A stretch of 64,000 nucleotides of DNA, from NCBI RefSeq assembly GCF_000454065.1, contig NZ_KE695652.1, positions 333,291 to 397,290 on the forward strand, given 5' to 3'. The notes below the pieces were generated by a model, which worked only from the letters and a program-made list of their open reading frames with translations, made no database searches and was not told the DNA's origin. Each line of letters opens with the position of its first letter. Positions within the stretch are counted from its first letter, which is position 1. Of the stretch, positions 1-7,654 are shown in pieces. Source of the stretch: Brevibacillus thermoruber 423. GTDB lineage: Bacteria > Bacillota > Bacilli > Brevibacillales > Brevibacillaceae. The translations under genes were made by a program, and so were the position numbers.

Positions 1-1
1 C

Positions 2-373
2 GCCGTGCTGGAACGATGGGGACTCACCCAGCAGGCGGTCTGGTGGTTTTCGCTGTACATGGCCGTCGTCAATTCGCTGTTGGAAGAGCTGTTTTGGCGC
101 GGGTTCGTCCTGGAGCGGCTGCTGGCCGCAATGTCCCGCTTTGCTGCTGTGCTTCTCAGCAGCCTCTTTTTTTGCCTGTATCATCTGCTGGTGGCCACCG
201 TCCTGTTCGGCTGGCGGTGGGGCGTGTGGATTACGCTCATGGTGCTGGCGGTCGGCGTTCTCTGGGGGTGGCTCAAGGGTATCTTTCCCGCCGTGTACGC
301 CACGTGGTTCAGCCACATGCTGGCCGACTTCGGCATCGTTCTCGCGCTGGTCATCTGGGTGTACGCGGGCTGA
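2..373 (+). CDS. CPBP-family intramembrane metalloprotease, 5' end missing
   Basis: The reading frame is open from the first bases of the window, so the true start lies upstream and only the C-terminal part (about 123 residues) is visible. It shows the hallmark CPBP/Abi motifs: EELFWR (EExxxR), FCLYH (FxxxH) and a later His in TWFSHMLADF. These lie among strongly hydrophobic segments, as expected of a membrane-embedded protease. Family members include type II CAAX prenyl endopeptidases and bacteriocin-immunity-type proteins; the substrate cannot be told. It ends 23 bp before the convergent DUF309 gene. Confidence 0.8.
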   Translation, partial: AVLERWGLTQQAVWWFSLYMAVVNSLLEELFWRGFVLERLLAAMSRFAAVLLSSLFFCLYHLLVATVLFGWRWGVWITLMVLAVGVLWGWLKGIFPAVYATWFSHMLADFGIVLALVIWVYAG

Positions 374-396
374 AAACGACGGCGGGATCGTCGCGA

Positions 397-924
397 TTAG
401 CCGTTCGGTTTCCGCTGTTCCCGAAGCGAGAGCTGGCGGGCCCGCTCGGCGATGACGCCGCTGCGGTCGCGCAAGGTGTGCTTGTGCAGGAGATACCGGT
501 TGGCCATGTCGCTTGGCCGTTCACATGGCAGCCCCCGTTCCGCGCACATCTGCTGCACACGTCGGCGCAGCTCCGGATCGGCGATCGGCAGCGAGATGCT
601 GCGGTACGGAGCGCCCGCCTCCATCTCGGCGACGACGGCGGCGAGGAGTTGAAGCAGGGCGGCGGGGTCCAGACCGAGACGGCTGAGAGCATCCTGCTGC
701 TGCCGCAGCAGGCGGAGGGCGCTGTTCATCATTTTGACGGCGCCGGCCCGATTCCCCCTGCGGTGGTGATACAGCCCGACGGCGATCTGAATCAGCCCGA
801 CCCAGACGGGGCTGCGCTGTCCGGCCTCGCTTTTCCAATACTCCTCCAAAATCTCGTGACATTCGAAGTAGTCCCGTTCGGCGTGGAACTGAACCAGGTA
901 TTCCAGGTAGGGGTGCGGGTACAT
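397..924 (-). CDS. DUF309 domain protein
   Basis: This 175-residue protein opens with an FHAERDYFECHEILEEYW stretch, the signature of the DUF309 family (small all-helical proteins, function unknown). The length is usual for Bacilli members. It runs convergent to the CPBP gene and divergent from the sigma-1.1-like gene at 1013. No further functional assignment is justified. Confidence 0.85.
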   Translation of the reverse strand: MYPHPYLEYLVQFHAERDYFECHEILEEYWKSEAGQRSPVWVGLIQIAVGLYHHRRGNRAGAVKMMNSALRLLRQQQDALSRLGLDPAALLQLLAAVVAEMEAGAPYRSISLPIADPELRRRVQQMCAERGLPCERPSDMANRYLLHKHTLRDRSGVIAERARQLSLREQRKPNG

Positions 925-1012
925 GACTGGCTCCTCGCTCTTTTGTTTTCCGATTCATCCATGTACTATTATAAAGGAACAAGCAAGCAGAAAACGAGGT
1001 GCAGATAACAGA

Positions 1013-1246
1013 ATGACCAAAGAGGAACTTCTCTCCATTCTGCAGGAAAGGGAGATGACGGAAGTAATCGAACTGATCGAGGATGCCGAATCGGGCGATC
1101 TGGAAGAGCTGGAACTGGTGGAGAGCCTGGGGCTGCTGCGGGACGAGGAGCTGAACCGGGAAGTGCTGCAGCTCCTGGAAAGCCTGGGGGTTACGATCAT
1201 CTACCTGAAAGGCGACGAAGAGGACGGCGAGGACGAAGAGGAGTAA
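1013..1246 (+). CDS. small acidic protein resembling sigma-70 region 1.1
   Basis: The protein has 77 residues. ATG at 1013 is chosen over an upstream in-frame start because it has a GAGGTG ribosome site about 13 nt upstream and starts at the compact domain. The body (TKEELLSILQEREMTEVIEL, then EELNREVLQLLESLGVTI) has the helical pattern of region 1.1 of housekeeping sigma factors, which typically ends with a loop, a helix and a G(I/V)xV strand. A strongly acidic tail (GDEEDGEDEEE) follows, also reminiscent of RpoD after region 1.1. There are no region 2 or 4 sequences, so it is not a sigma factor. The similarity is my reading of the pattern; a role in RNA polymerase regulation is inference only. 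Confidence 0.6.
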   Translation: MTKEELLSILQEREMTEVIELIEDAESGDLEELELVESLGLLRDEELNREVLQLLESLGVTIIYLKGDEEDGEDEEE

Positions 1247-1303
1247 AACGAGGCCAACCCCAGCCGCTGGCGGGGGGGTTCTCCCAAGGCAAAGGGAATG
1301 GCA

Positions 1304-1340
1304 GGCTCCGCCCCATCGCGTGGCGGAGCCGCGTTTTCCC
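1304..1340. terminator. intrinsic terminator between convergent genes
   Basis: A perfect 9-bp stem (GGCTCCGCC / GGCGGAGCC, 1304-1312 and 1322-1330) with a 9-nt loop is followed by GCGTTTTCCCCTTT. It lies between the 1013 gene (plus) and the YjzC-like gene (minus), whose 3' ends converge here. The U-run is short. Confidence 0.6.
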
Positions 1341-1359
1341 CTTTGTCCGTGACAATCGG

Positions 1360-1530
1360 CTACTTTTGTGTCCAGACGCGGTTCTTGTTGCGGGTGGGGG
1401 GAAACTTGTCCCCTCTGCCCAGCTCGATGATCATCGGGTCCTGCACGCTGGCGCCGGACTCCCCGATTTCCATGTAGACCGCGTTTTTCGGGGACTTGTC
1501 GCCTTCGCGAAAACGGCTGCGCTCGCCCAT
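1360..1530 (-). CDS. YjzC-like small protein
   Basis: A 56-residue protein beginning MGERSRFREGDKSPKNAVYM and ending RNKNRVWTQK. The pattern xFRxGxKxPxNxxYxEIGE...GxxFPxxxNxNRxWT matches the YjzC family of small Bacilli proteins of unknown function. The start has a GGGGTGA ribosome site 6 nt upstream. Its length equals the family norm. It is divergent from the GntR regulator at 1670. Confidence 0.8.
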   Translation of the reverse strand: MGERSRFREGDKSPKNAVYMEIGESGASVQDPMIIELGRGDKFPPTRNKNRVWTQK

Positions 1531-1609
1531 AAGGGTCACCCCGCTTTCTTCCCATGTAGTGTCCCGTTTAGTATCTCCCCGAGGGGCGGGTTCAACCCCT
1601 GTGTCTCTA

Positions 1610-1639
1610 TTGACGCTCGATTCAGAATTGATTTACGAT
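1610..1639 (+). promoter_or_regulatory. sigma-A type promoter for the GntR regulator
   Basis: TTGACG (1610-1615), an 18-nt spacer and TACGAT (1634-1639) stand about 30 nt before the GTG start at 1670. Confidence 0.5.
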
Positions 1640-1669
1640 AGGAACACCACAATTCCGGGGGGTTGTACC

Positions 1670-2614
1670 GTGCATCGTCTGTCTCTGCAAAAAGATTCCA
1701 ACATCTCGTACCACGAACAACTGTATCAGCAAATCGCCGCCTTCATCCGCAGCGGGGAACTGCCGCCGCACACACAGCTTCCGACTGTGCGGCAGTTGGC
1801 CGCCCATCTCAAGGTGAACTACAACACGGTGCGCAGCGTCTACCTGCGCCTGCAGCAGGAGGGACTGGTCGACTCCCGACAGGGACGGGGGACGATTGTG
1901 AGCAACGTGGTGAACGACCCCCTGTTAACCCGCAACCCCGCCCACCTAGCGCTATTGGCCAAGGAGACGCTGCACAAGGTAAAAGCGATGGGGTATTCGA
2001 TGGACGAGTTTACGCGCGTCTTGTCCGCCGTCATGCAGGAGATCAACCAGTCCCCCGTGCTGTTTCTCCGCTTTACGGAACTGGAGCTGGCCGAGTATCT
2101 GCGGCTGGTGCAGTATCACCTGCCGAGCGCGATGGTGGAGGGGCGCACGTTTGATGAATTTTGGGAGCGGCTGGAAGAGGACGCCGGCTTTTTGCAGCAG
2201 TACAAGGCGATTGTCACCCATCCCAGCGTCAATCTGAAAATAAAGCAGGCGCTCCCGCGGGAAGCGCCTCCGGTGGTCAGCCTGGACTTCATCCCCGACC
2301 CGACCATCGTCATTCCCGCACTGGAAGCGTACCCCCGCCACACCAAGGTGGGCTTGATCTGCGCCACCATCCGGGGAGCGGAGGGAATGATCGACGACTT
2401 GTACAACGCCGGGATCACCCATCTGGACCTGCGGACGATCGAGGCCAACCACCCCGACGTGTTTGAGCTGATTGCCAACTGTGACGTGGTCTACATCTCC
2501 AAACCGGGCTACATGACCCGTCCGCATCTGTTGACCTTGCCCAAGGTAAAGGAGTTTCAGGAAATACCCGATCATCACGGAATCAACGAACTGCGGAAAA
2601 TTGTCACGCAGTAA
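1670..2614 (+). CDS. GntR-family transcriptional regulator
   Basis: The protein has 314 residues from GTG 1670, chosen for the GGGGGG purine run 8 nt upstream and because a typical GntR domain starts a few residues later. Residues about 10-76 form the winged helix-turn-helix (HEQLYQQIAAFIRSGELPP ... TVRQLAAHLKVNYNTVRSVY ... GLVDSRQGRGTIV). The roughly 230-residue C-terminal part is neither a clear UTRA, FCD nor aminotransferase domain; it includes a Rossmann-like stretch (TKVGLICATIRGAEGMIDDL). It is longer than YtrA-type regulators. No flanking operon indicates a target. Confidence 0.8.
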   Translation: MHRLSLQKDSNISYHEQLYQQIAAFIRSGELPPHTQLPTVRQLAAHLKVNYNTVRSVYLRLQQEGLVDSRQGRGTIVSNVVNDPLLTRNPAHLALLAKETLHKVKAMGYSMDEFTRVLSAVMQEINQSPVLFLRFTELELAEYLRLVQYHLPSAMVEGRTFDEFWERLEEDAGFLQQYKAIVTHPSVNLKIKQALPREAPPVVSLDFIPDPTIVIPALEAYPRHTKVGLICATIRGAEGMIDDLYNAGITHLDLRTIEANHPDVFELIANCDVVYISKPGYMTRPHLLTLPKVKEFQEIPDHHGINELRKIVTQ

Positions 2615-2725
2615 CGACCCACATGGATATCCGTTTATTTTGTGTGCATTTTAGACAAGTGTACCATGCCGATATCCCCCCTTCGACATAGCATGTAACT
2701 GTACCAACTCAAGGGGGGTGAGGTC

Positions 2726-2929
2726 ATGAGCTGCGGATGCCATAAGTCTCACGGGCACAAATGCCATTACAAAAAATGCTGTAAGAAGAAGTACTACAAG
2801 AAAAAATGTTACTACGAACCTGTCTACAAGTACGATTGCCACCACTACAGGAAAGAGCACCACGGGAAAGGATACGGCGGGTACGGATCCTCGTCGATGT
2901 CTCATTACGGGTACGACAGCCATTACTAA
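2726..2929 (+). CDS. Cys/His/Lys/Tyr-rich small protein, possible spore coat component
   Basis: A 67-residue protein starting MSCGCHKSHGHKCHYKKCCK and ending GYGGYGSSSMSHYGYDSHY. The start is preceded by a strong GGGGGGTGAGGTC site. Composition is dominated by Cys, His, Lys, Tyr and Gly, as in small cross-linked or metal-binding coat and exosporium proteins. No family is recognised. It stands alone between two terminators. A second His/Tyr/Gly-rich small protein lies at 54319-54519. The coat role is inferred from composition only. Confidence 0.6.
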   Translation: MSCGCHKSHGHKCHYKKCCKKKYYKKKCYYEPVYKYDCHHYRKEHHGKGYGGYGSSSMSHYGYDSHY

Positions 2930-2933
2930 CGCG

Positions 2934-2967
2934 AAAAAAAGCGCCTCTTCCAGGGGTGCTTTTTTTC
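2934..2967 (+). terminator. intrinsic terminator
   Basis: AAAAAAAGCGCCTC pairs, with G-U wobbles, with GGGGTGCTTTTTTT immediately after the Cys/His-rich gene. The A-run and U-run make it symmetrical. Confidence 0.85.
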
Positions 2968-3037
2968 TCTCCGCAAGTTTTCGGGAGGTCTGCCGTACAT
3001 TTGGAAGGGAGAAGGAAAAAACAGGGAGGCGTTCTTC

Positions 3038-3391
3038 ATGAATCAGGAACGGCCCGGCAAACAGGAGCGGATATGGGCGATCGCTGCTCATCTCGCTGCG
3101 TTTGCCGGATTGGTCATCCCGCTGGGGAATGTGCTGGGGCCGCTGATTGTCTGGCTGATCAAGCGGGAAGAGGGAGCGTTTGTCGACAGCCAAGGGAAAG
3201 AGGCGCTCAACTTTGCCATCAGCGTCACGATCTACGGTGCGATCAGCATGCTGCTGATTTTCCTGTTTATTGGCGTCCTGCTCTTGTTCGCCCTGTTCGT
3301 CTTTTGGGTGGTGGCCGTCATCTTGGCGGCGATCAGAGCCAATGACGGCATACCCTATCGCTATCCGCTCACACTGCGCTTTATCACCTAG
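3038..3391 (+). CDS. DUF4870 domain membrane protein
   Basis: A 117-residue protein with the DUF4870 pattern: an N-terminal helix with AAHLAAFAG, then PLIVWLIKREE, FVDSQGKEALNF and two hydrophobic segments (about residues 60-100), ending ANDGIPYRYPLTLRFI. The ribosome site is GGGAGG about 10 nt upstream. The function of the family is unknown. A hairpin (ACAGCCGT / ACGGCTGT, 3394-3420) follows and may end the transcript. Confidence 0.88.
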   Translation: MNQERPGKQERIWAIAAHLAAFAGLVIPLGNVLGPLIVWLIKREEGAFVDSQGKEALNFAISVTIYGAISMLLIFLFIGVLLLFALFVFWVVAVILAAIRANDGIPYRYPLTLRFIT

Positions 3392-3514
3392 CAACAGCCG
3401 TTCGTTATTTGGACGGCTGTAATCGTGTTGGCATTTTTCTGACAATGAAGGAATGCGGCCCGCCCATCACGAAATACCAAAACATGGACAAGGGTGGAAA
3501 GGGGTGGTAACCGC

Positions 3515-4678
3515 ATGTTGACAGGGATCACGGTTGTCGATTTTTCACGCCATCTTCCCGGGCCATATTGCACAATGAGGCTGGCCGACCTGGGGGCAGA
3601 AGTGATCAAGGTGGAAGCCCATCCCGGGGGAGATCCTGGCCGTTCGCTGGGGCCGCGGATCGGGGAGACGGGCGCGCTGTTTTTAAGCTCCAATCGCAAC
3701 AAGCGGAGCGTCGCGCTGAACTTGCATACCGAAGCGGGCAGGGCCTTGGCTTTTGACCTGGCCAGCCGTGCCGACGTGGTGGTGGAGAGCTTCCGTCCGG
3801 GCGTGATGCGCCACCTCGGTCTGGACTACGACAGCTTGTCTGCTGTCCATCCTTCGCTGGTGTACTGCTCGGTTACCGGATACGGCCAGACGGGGGACAT
3901 GCACCAGTTGGGCGGCCACGACCTCAACTACCAGGCGATCAGCGGGTTGTTGTCAGCGATTCGCGACAGCGAAGGCAGGCCGGTCCCCCCGGAAGTGCCG
4001 ATCGCCGATTACGCCGTGGGCCTGTACGCAGCCGAGCAAATTTGTGCGGCGCTGGTTCGGCAATGCCGACACGGACAGGGCGCCTACCTGGACGTCGCCT
4101 CGGTGGACGTGCTCTCCTCCTGGATGGGACTGCATGCCCTGCTCGCCCATGACGGGCAGGCGAAGGCGATGGGCCAATTCCTGAAGGGAATGCTGGCCTA
4201 CCAGGTGTACGAGAGCGCGGATGGCAAGTACGTCGCGCTGGCGGCGCTGGAAGAAAAGTTCTGGCACAATTTCTGCCGGGCGGTTGGACGGGAAGACTGG
4301 GAGACCCTGCACGGCGCGTTGATTGCCGACCACCCGGACGTATTTGAGGAAATGAAAACCCTGTTTCTGTCTCGGACACAGGCGGAGTGGAGCGAGCTGG
4401 GGAGCGAAGTGGACTGCTGCCTGACCGCCGTGGAGGAGATGGACACCTGGAGCGGCAGCGCGTATGTCGCCAGCCGGGAAGTCGCCTTTACCCTGCCATA
4501 CGGAACCGATGGAGAGACGCTGCAGGTGCGCGTGGAACGAACCCGCCCGCTGGACGGCATGATGCCTCCTCCACGCTGCGGGGGAGACACCCGCGACGTG
4601 CTGAAAGCCAAGCTGAACCTGACGGATGACGAATTGGCCCGCTTGGAACAGGAAGGCGTCATCCCGCCTACCTCGTAA
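3515..4678 (+). CDS. CaiB/BaiF family III CoA-transferase
   Basis: The protein has 387 residues. ATG 3515 follows AAGGGGTGG and gives the canonical N-terminus MLTGITVVDFSRHLPGPYCT. Family features are ADLGAEVIKVE, the NRNKRSVALNL loop, VVVESFRPGVM, and PIADYAVGLYAAEQ, whose Asp aligns with the catalytic aspartate of family III transferases. Members move CoA between carboxylic acids or racemise 2-methylacyl-CoAs; the substrate is not predictable. The next gene (4698) is a crotonase-fold enzyme 19 bp downstream, suggesting a small acyl-CoA degradation operon ended by the terminator at 5471. Confidence 0.88.
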   Translation: MLTGITVVDFSRHLPGPYCTMRLADLGAEVIKVEAHPGGDPGRSLGPRIGETGALFLSSNRNKRSVALNLHTEAGRALAFDLASRADVVVESFRPGVMRHLGLDYDSLSAVHPSLVYCSVTGYGQTGDMHQLGGHDLNYQAISGLLSAIRDSEGRPVPPEVPIADYAVGLYAAEQICAALVRQCRHGQGAYLDVASVDVLSSWMGLHALLAHDGQAKAMGQFLKGMLAYQVYESADGKYVALAALEEKFWHNFCRAVGREDWETLHGALIADHPDVFEEMKTLFLSRTQAEWSELGSEVDCCLTAVEEMDTWSGSAYVASREVAFTLPYGTDGETLQVRVERTRPLDGMMPPPRCGGDTRDVLKAKLNLTDDELARLEQEGVIPPTS

Positions 4679-4697
4679 CGAAAGGAGAAAACCCGTG

Positions 4698-5468
4698 ATG
4701 GAACACAGACAAGACTTGCCGATCCAAACCGACCTGCGGGAGGGCGTCTGGACGATCACGCTCAATCGTCCGCGGGTGCTGAACGCGCTGACGCTGGAGA
4801 TGTTTTCGCTGCTGAGGGACGCGATCGCCCGGGCCGCCGCTGAACCGGCTGCCGACGTGGTGCTTCTGCGCGGCGCCGGTGGCAATTTCTGCTCGGGGGC
4901 CGATTTGAGCATACTGGGAGCGCTGCGCGACCCCGCCCAGGCGGACGAGTCGCTGACGGTGATCAACGCGTTTCTGACGCAGCTCCATCACATGCCCAAG
5001 CCGGTCATCGCCCTGATCGAAGGGGCGGCGGTAGGGGCGGGCCTCAATCTGGCGCTTCACGCCGACTTTGTCATCGCCGCCCGGGAAGCCGTGCTGCAGG
5101 AGCCGTTTGTCCAGATCGGCCTGACCACCGATTTCGGCGGCACCTATCTGCTGCCGCGCCTGGTTGGCATGGCCCAGGCCAAACGATTGGCGCTGCTCGG
5201 CGAAAAGATTTCCGGCAGTGAAGCGGAGCGGATCGGCTTGATTTACAAAGCCGTGGATGCGGCCGAGATCGAGCAGGAGGCGCAGCAGTTGATCAGTGCC
5301 CTCCGCCGTTTGCCCCGTCATGCGCTGGCCGTCACCAAAGCGGGTTTGACCGCTTGCCTGGAGATGAATCTGGCGCAGTCGCTGGCCTGGGAAAAGGAGC
5401 AGCAGCCCGCGTTGATCATGCATCCCACGTTTGAATCGCTGGTTCAGGCCAAACAGAAGCGAACGTGA
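4698..5468 (+). CDS. enoyl-CoA hydratase/isomerase family protein, PaaG-like
   Basis: The protein has 256 residues. ATG 4698 (GTG 4695 is also possible) has AAAGGAG 10 nt upstream. Oxyanion-hole segments GNFCSGADLS and GAAVGAGLNLALHADF are clear. The two glutamates used by classical crotonase hydratases are absent (Asn and Phe at those positions). An Asp in GLTTDFGGTYLLPRLVG, as in PaaG-type Delta2/Delta3 isomerases, is kept. I therefore favour an isomerase or related reaction over hydration. It is co-transcribed with the CoA-transferase upstream. Confidence 0.85.
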   Translation: MEHRQDLPIQTDLREGVWTITLNRPRVLNALTLEMFSLLRDAIARAAAEPAADVVLLRGAGGNFCSGADLSILGALRDPAQADESLTVINAFLTQLHHMPKPVIALIEGAAVGAGLNLALHADFVIAAREAVLQEPFVQIGLTTDFGGTYLLPRLVGMAQAKRLALLGEKISGSEAERIGLIYKAVDAAEIEQEAQQLISALRRLPRHALAVTKAGLTACLEMNLAQSLAWEKEQQPALIMHPTFESLVQAKQKRT

Positions 5469-5470
5469 AG

Positions 5471-5496
5471 AAACGCCGAAGCCTCGGCGTTTTTTT
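5471..5496 (+). terminator. intrinsic terminator
   Basis: AACGCCGA / TCGGCGTT stem with an AGCC loop followed by a seven-T run, directly after the crotonase gene. The inverted orientation may also serve the convergent Gmad2 gene. Confidence 0.9.
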
Positions 5497-5498
5497 CG

Positions 5499-5906
5499 TC
5501 AGGGAAGCGGAATTTTCAGTTCGTGCCGGCGGGCGCCCGTCTGCGCGATTTCTTCAAACAGAATCAAGGTCAGCGGCTGCTTGCTGCCGGGCAGGTTCAG
5601 GTTGAGTTCATAGGAGCCCCATGCCAGGCCGCCGCGGCTGGCGGTGACGAAACTGTTGATCAGGGTGGTTGCCCCGTCCGTGACCACGTAGCGGACATTG
5701 CCTTCGAAGACGCGGGCTTCTCCCTTGACGACGTATTGGCGGGCGTCGGTCTTGCTGACCGTGATATTGCGGAACGCATCGTTGCCGTACCCCTGTTGGC
5801 TCTTTGGCGCTGGCGGAATGCCGGCGGCACCGGCGGCCGGGGGAAGCGCAGAGACGCATCCCAGCCAGCAGACGATCAACCACGCACGAAACACGTTCTT
5901 TTTCAT
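5499..5906 (-). CDS. secreted Gmad2 (immunoglobulin-like) domain protein
   Basis: A 135-residue protein with a signal peptide at residues 1-28 (MKKNVFRAWLIVCWLGCVSA, cleavage after AGAAG). It is followed by one Gmad2-type domain: NITVSKTDARQYVVKGEARVFEGNVRYVV ... GLAWGSYELNLNLP ... LILFEEIAQTGARRHELKIPLP. Gmad2 domains occur in sporulation and germination proteins such as GerM-associated proteins. Here the domain stands alone. The role is unknown; export is inferred from the signal sequence. Confidence 0.8.
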   Translation of the reverse strand: MKKNVFRAWLIVCWLGCVSALPPAAGAAGIPPAPKSQQGYGNDAFRNITVSKTDARQYVVKGEARVFEGNVRYVVTDGATTLINSFVTASRGGLAWGSYELNLNLPGSKQPLTLILFEEIAQTGARRHELKIPLP

Positions 5907-6042
5907 CGCGTGATGCCTCCATACGGGTGGGTTTTGTTTGTAGCATGACCCGTTTGTCCCGTTCCTATCCGGTTGATGCGCGGCGTCCGCCCGAACAGAG
6001 AGGCGAGGGTATAATCATGTCGAGCGAAAACTCCGGATCACA

Positions 6043-6549
6043 TCATGAGCGGGTTTTCCATTCACTTGCCAGTTTCGAACGCCGGAATCCCCGTTGACGG
6101 AGGAAATCTTTTATTTCGTCTATGGTTTGATAGGACAGCCGCACGTGGTAGTAATTGATATATTCAAGAATGGCAAACACGTAGAGAAAGACAAACCAAT
6201 AAAAATCAACGGAAAAAACCTTCCATTGATAAATCAAGAACAGCAGTCCGATCGCAATCAGGAAAAGGTTGATTCTTTTGAAGACATGGAAAAGTCGAAG
6301 GTGACGATCAGGCAAATGGGAGAAACAGCCTCGCCGCACTTGTTTCCATTTTACAAACCAATAATAACTTCCTTGAAGCAAGATAAATTCCAGCAAGGCA
6401 AACGCATAGACAGACGGCCATGACGTTACATAGGGTTTTGCCCACTTAAACTGTTGTGCATAGATCAACCACAGCAAGGCAAAACAAACAACAGCGAATA
6501 ATTCACCTGCCCATAACCCGAATAACGTTTTTTCCACCTTTTTGCGCAT
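6043..6549 (-). CDS. small membrane protein of unknown function
   Basis: A 168-residue protein from ATG 6549, which follows AAGGAGGATTCC; an upstream extension in frame lacks this site. Four hydrophobic segments are visible (about 12-30, 40-58, 85-105 and 112-132), in two pairs of aromatic-rich hairpins. The C-terminus is basic. I do not recognise the family. Its A+T content is higher than its neighbours, which may indicate later acquisition. Confidence 0.65.
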   Translation of the reverse strand: MRKKVEKTLFGLWAGELFAVVCFALLWLIYAQQFKWAKPYVTSWPSVYAFALLEFILLQGSYYWFVKWKQVRRGCFSHLPDRHLRLFHVFKRINLFLIAIGLLFLIYQWKVFSVDFYWFVFLYVFAILEYINYYHVRLSYQTIDEIKDFLRQRGFRRSKLASEWKTRS

Positions 6550-6747
6550 GGAATCCTCCTTCTTTGATGCGCGTCTTGTGAAAAACCTCCCAACGCGTTT
6601 TTCTCCTAAATAAATGATAGGACATTCGTTTGGTCCCATCAATAATCAGCAGCGTTCCTGCACATGGCCGCTCTGCCTGAAAGAACGGCATCGTGCACGG
6701 CGCAACCAAGTCTTTCGGCGAATATGCAAAAGGTGAAAGATTATCCG

Positions 6748-6776
6748 TTGAGAAGTGAAGCCATCTGTGGTAGAGT
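6748..6776 (+). promoter_or_regulatory. sigma-A promoter of the 6S RNA gene
   Basis: TTGAGA (6748-6753), a 17-nt spacer and TAGAGT (6771-6776). The implied start near 6783 gives a roughly 195-nt RNA with the expected 6S ends. Confidence 0.65.
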
Positions 6777-6783
6777 TAGAAAT

Positions 6784-6985
6784 GTAAAGATCCTGCGATG
6801 TACGTGAGGCCACGAATGTTTCTAACCTTATGAGTGTTTCGAGGGAGACAGAACTTCGCGCCGTATGTCAGGCCCACCTCCCGTCTTGGGACGCATGGGA
6901 AGGCAGAAACGCGGACGGGTCACCCACCTGTGTGAGAGCAGGTTACAGAAACATGAGGCCGGACGGCAGAGCGGGGGCTTTTCCT
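6784..6985 (+). ncRNA. ssrS: 6S RNA (RNA polymerase regulator)
   Basis: There is no credible protein here, yet the segment carries the layout of 6S RNA. A 5' arm (CCTGCGATGT) can pair with the 3' arm (ACAT...GGCAG). The 3' half reads GGCAGAAACGCGGACGGGTC, then ACCCACCTG hairpin CAGGTTACAG, then GAGGCCGGACGGCAGAGC. This parallels the E. coli order of GCC..AAAACUGCGACG, UUCACCUUG hairpin CAAGGGUUACAGCC and GCGGCGGCAUCUC. 6S RNA mimics an open promoter and binds the housekeeping holoenzyme. A good promoter lies upstream and a terminator downstream. The identification is from memory of the family; a covariance-model search would settle it. Confidence 0.72.
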
Positions 6986-7027
6986 TTGGAAAACGGCAGT
7001 AGCTGGACATATACGATTCGATCACGA

Positions 7028-7061
7028 AAAAACCTGGGACGTTACCGTTCCAGGTTTTTTG
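7028..7061 (+). terminator. intrinsic terminator of the 6S RNA transcript
   Basis: AACCTGGGA / TTCCAGGTT stem with a loop and a six-T run (7055-7060). It lies about 45 nt after the expected 6S 3' end, so the precursor would need 3' trimming. Confidence 0.85.
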
Positions 7062-7210
7062 CGTGATCCACAAGGAAGTCCTGCTGCCCGTAAAAGAAAC
7101 CGCGTGTCCGACTGGAATGGGCCGGAAGGGTTTCCTGGCAGGCAGCGGGCCGGGGTGTTTGCCGGCGGCGTCGCGGTTCCTTCGAGCACCCGGTCCTGTG
7201 GGGATCGGGC

Positions 7211-7621
7211 TTATTGCTGTCCGCCGGAGCCGCCCGCTCCCTGATTCTGCTGCGGGTCTCCCTGGTTGACGATGGTCAGCGACTGTTCCAGATCACGGGT
7301 GTCCTTGGCGTCCTGAAGGATCTGGTACATCTGCAAAAAGTTCGCTTTCTGCCCCTCCGGAATGCCTTTGATCCGGACGGTCATCTCCTGCGGACCGCTC
7401 TGCTGATTTCCGGCTGCCCCCTGATTCTGTCCGCCAGTCTGGTCCTCCAGGAAATCGAGAAACAGGGAGTCGTTGTCCTGACTGGCCTGGTTCTGCTGGC
7501 CCTGCTGACTCTGCTGGCCCTGCTGACCCTGTTGTGCTCCGTTCTGGCCGCTGTTCTGGTCCGGTACAAACAGAACGTTAAACTCGTTCAAATCTGTCTG
7601 GATGATCCCGATGACGTTCAT
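7211..7621 (-). CDS. Gln/Gly-rich hypothetical protein
   Basis: A 136-residue protein; ATG 7621 has AAGGAGGATCGGG upstream. N-terminus MNVIGIIQTDLNEFNVLFVP, then a low-complexity stretch of Gln, Gly, Ser and Asn (about residues 24-75), then a more ordered segment (MTVRIKGIPEGQKANFLQMY ... LEQSLTIVNQ), then a Gly/Gln tail. No signal peptide. No family recognised. It sits 33 bp downstream of the DUF2512 gene on the same strand, probably one transcript. Confidence 0.7.
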   Translation of the reverse strand: MNVIGIIQTDLNEFNVLFVPDQNSGQNGAQQGQQGQQSQQGQQNQASQDNDSLFLDFLEDQTGGQNQGAAGNQQSGPQEMTVRIKGIPEGQKANFLQMYQILQDAKDTRDLEQSLTIVNQGDPQQNQGAGGSGGQQ

Positions 7622-7654
7622 CCCGATCCTCCTTCGCATGTCAATGGTGGGGCG

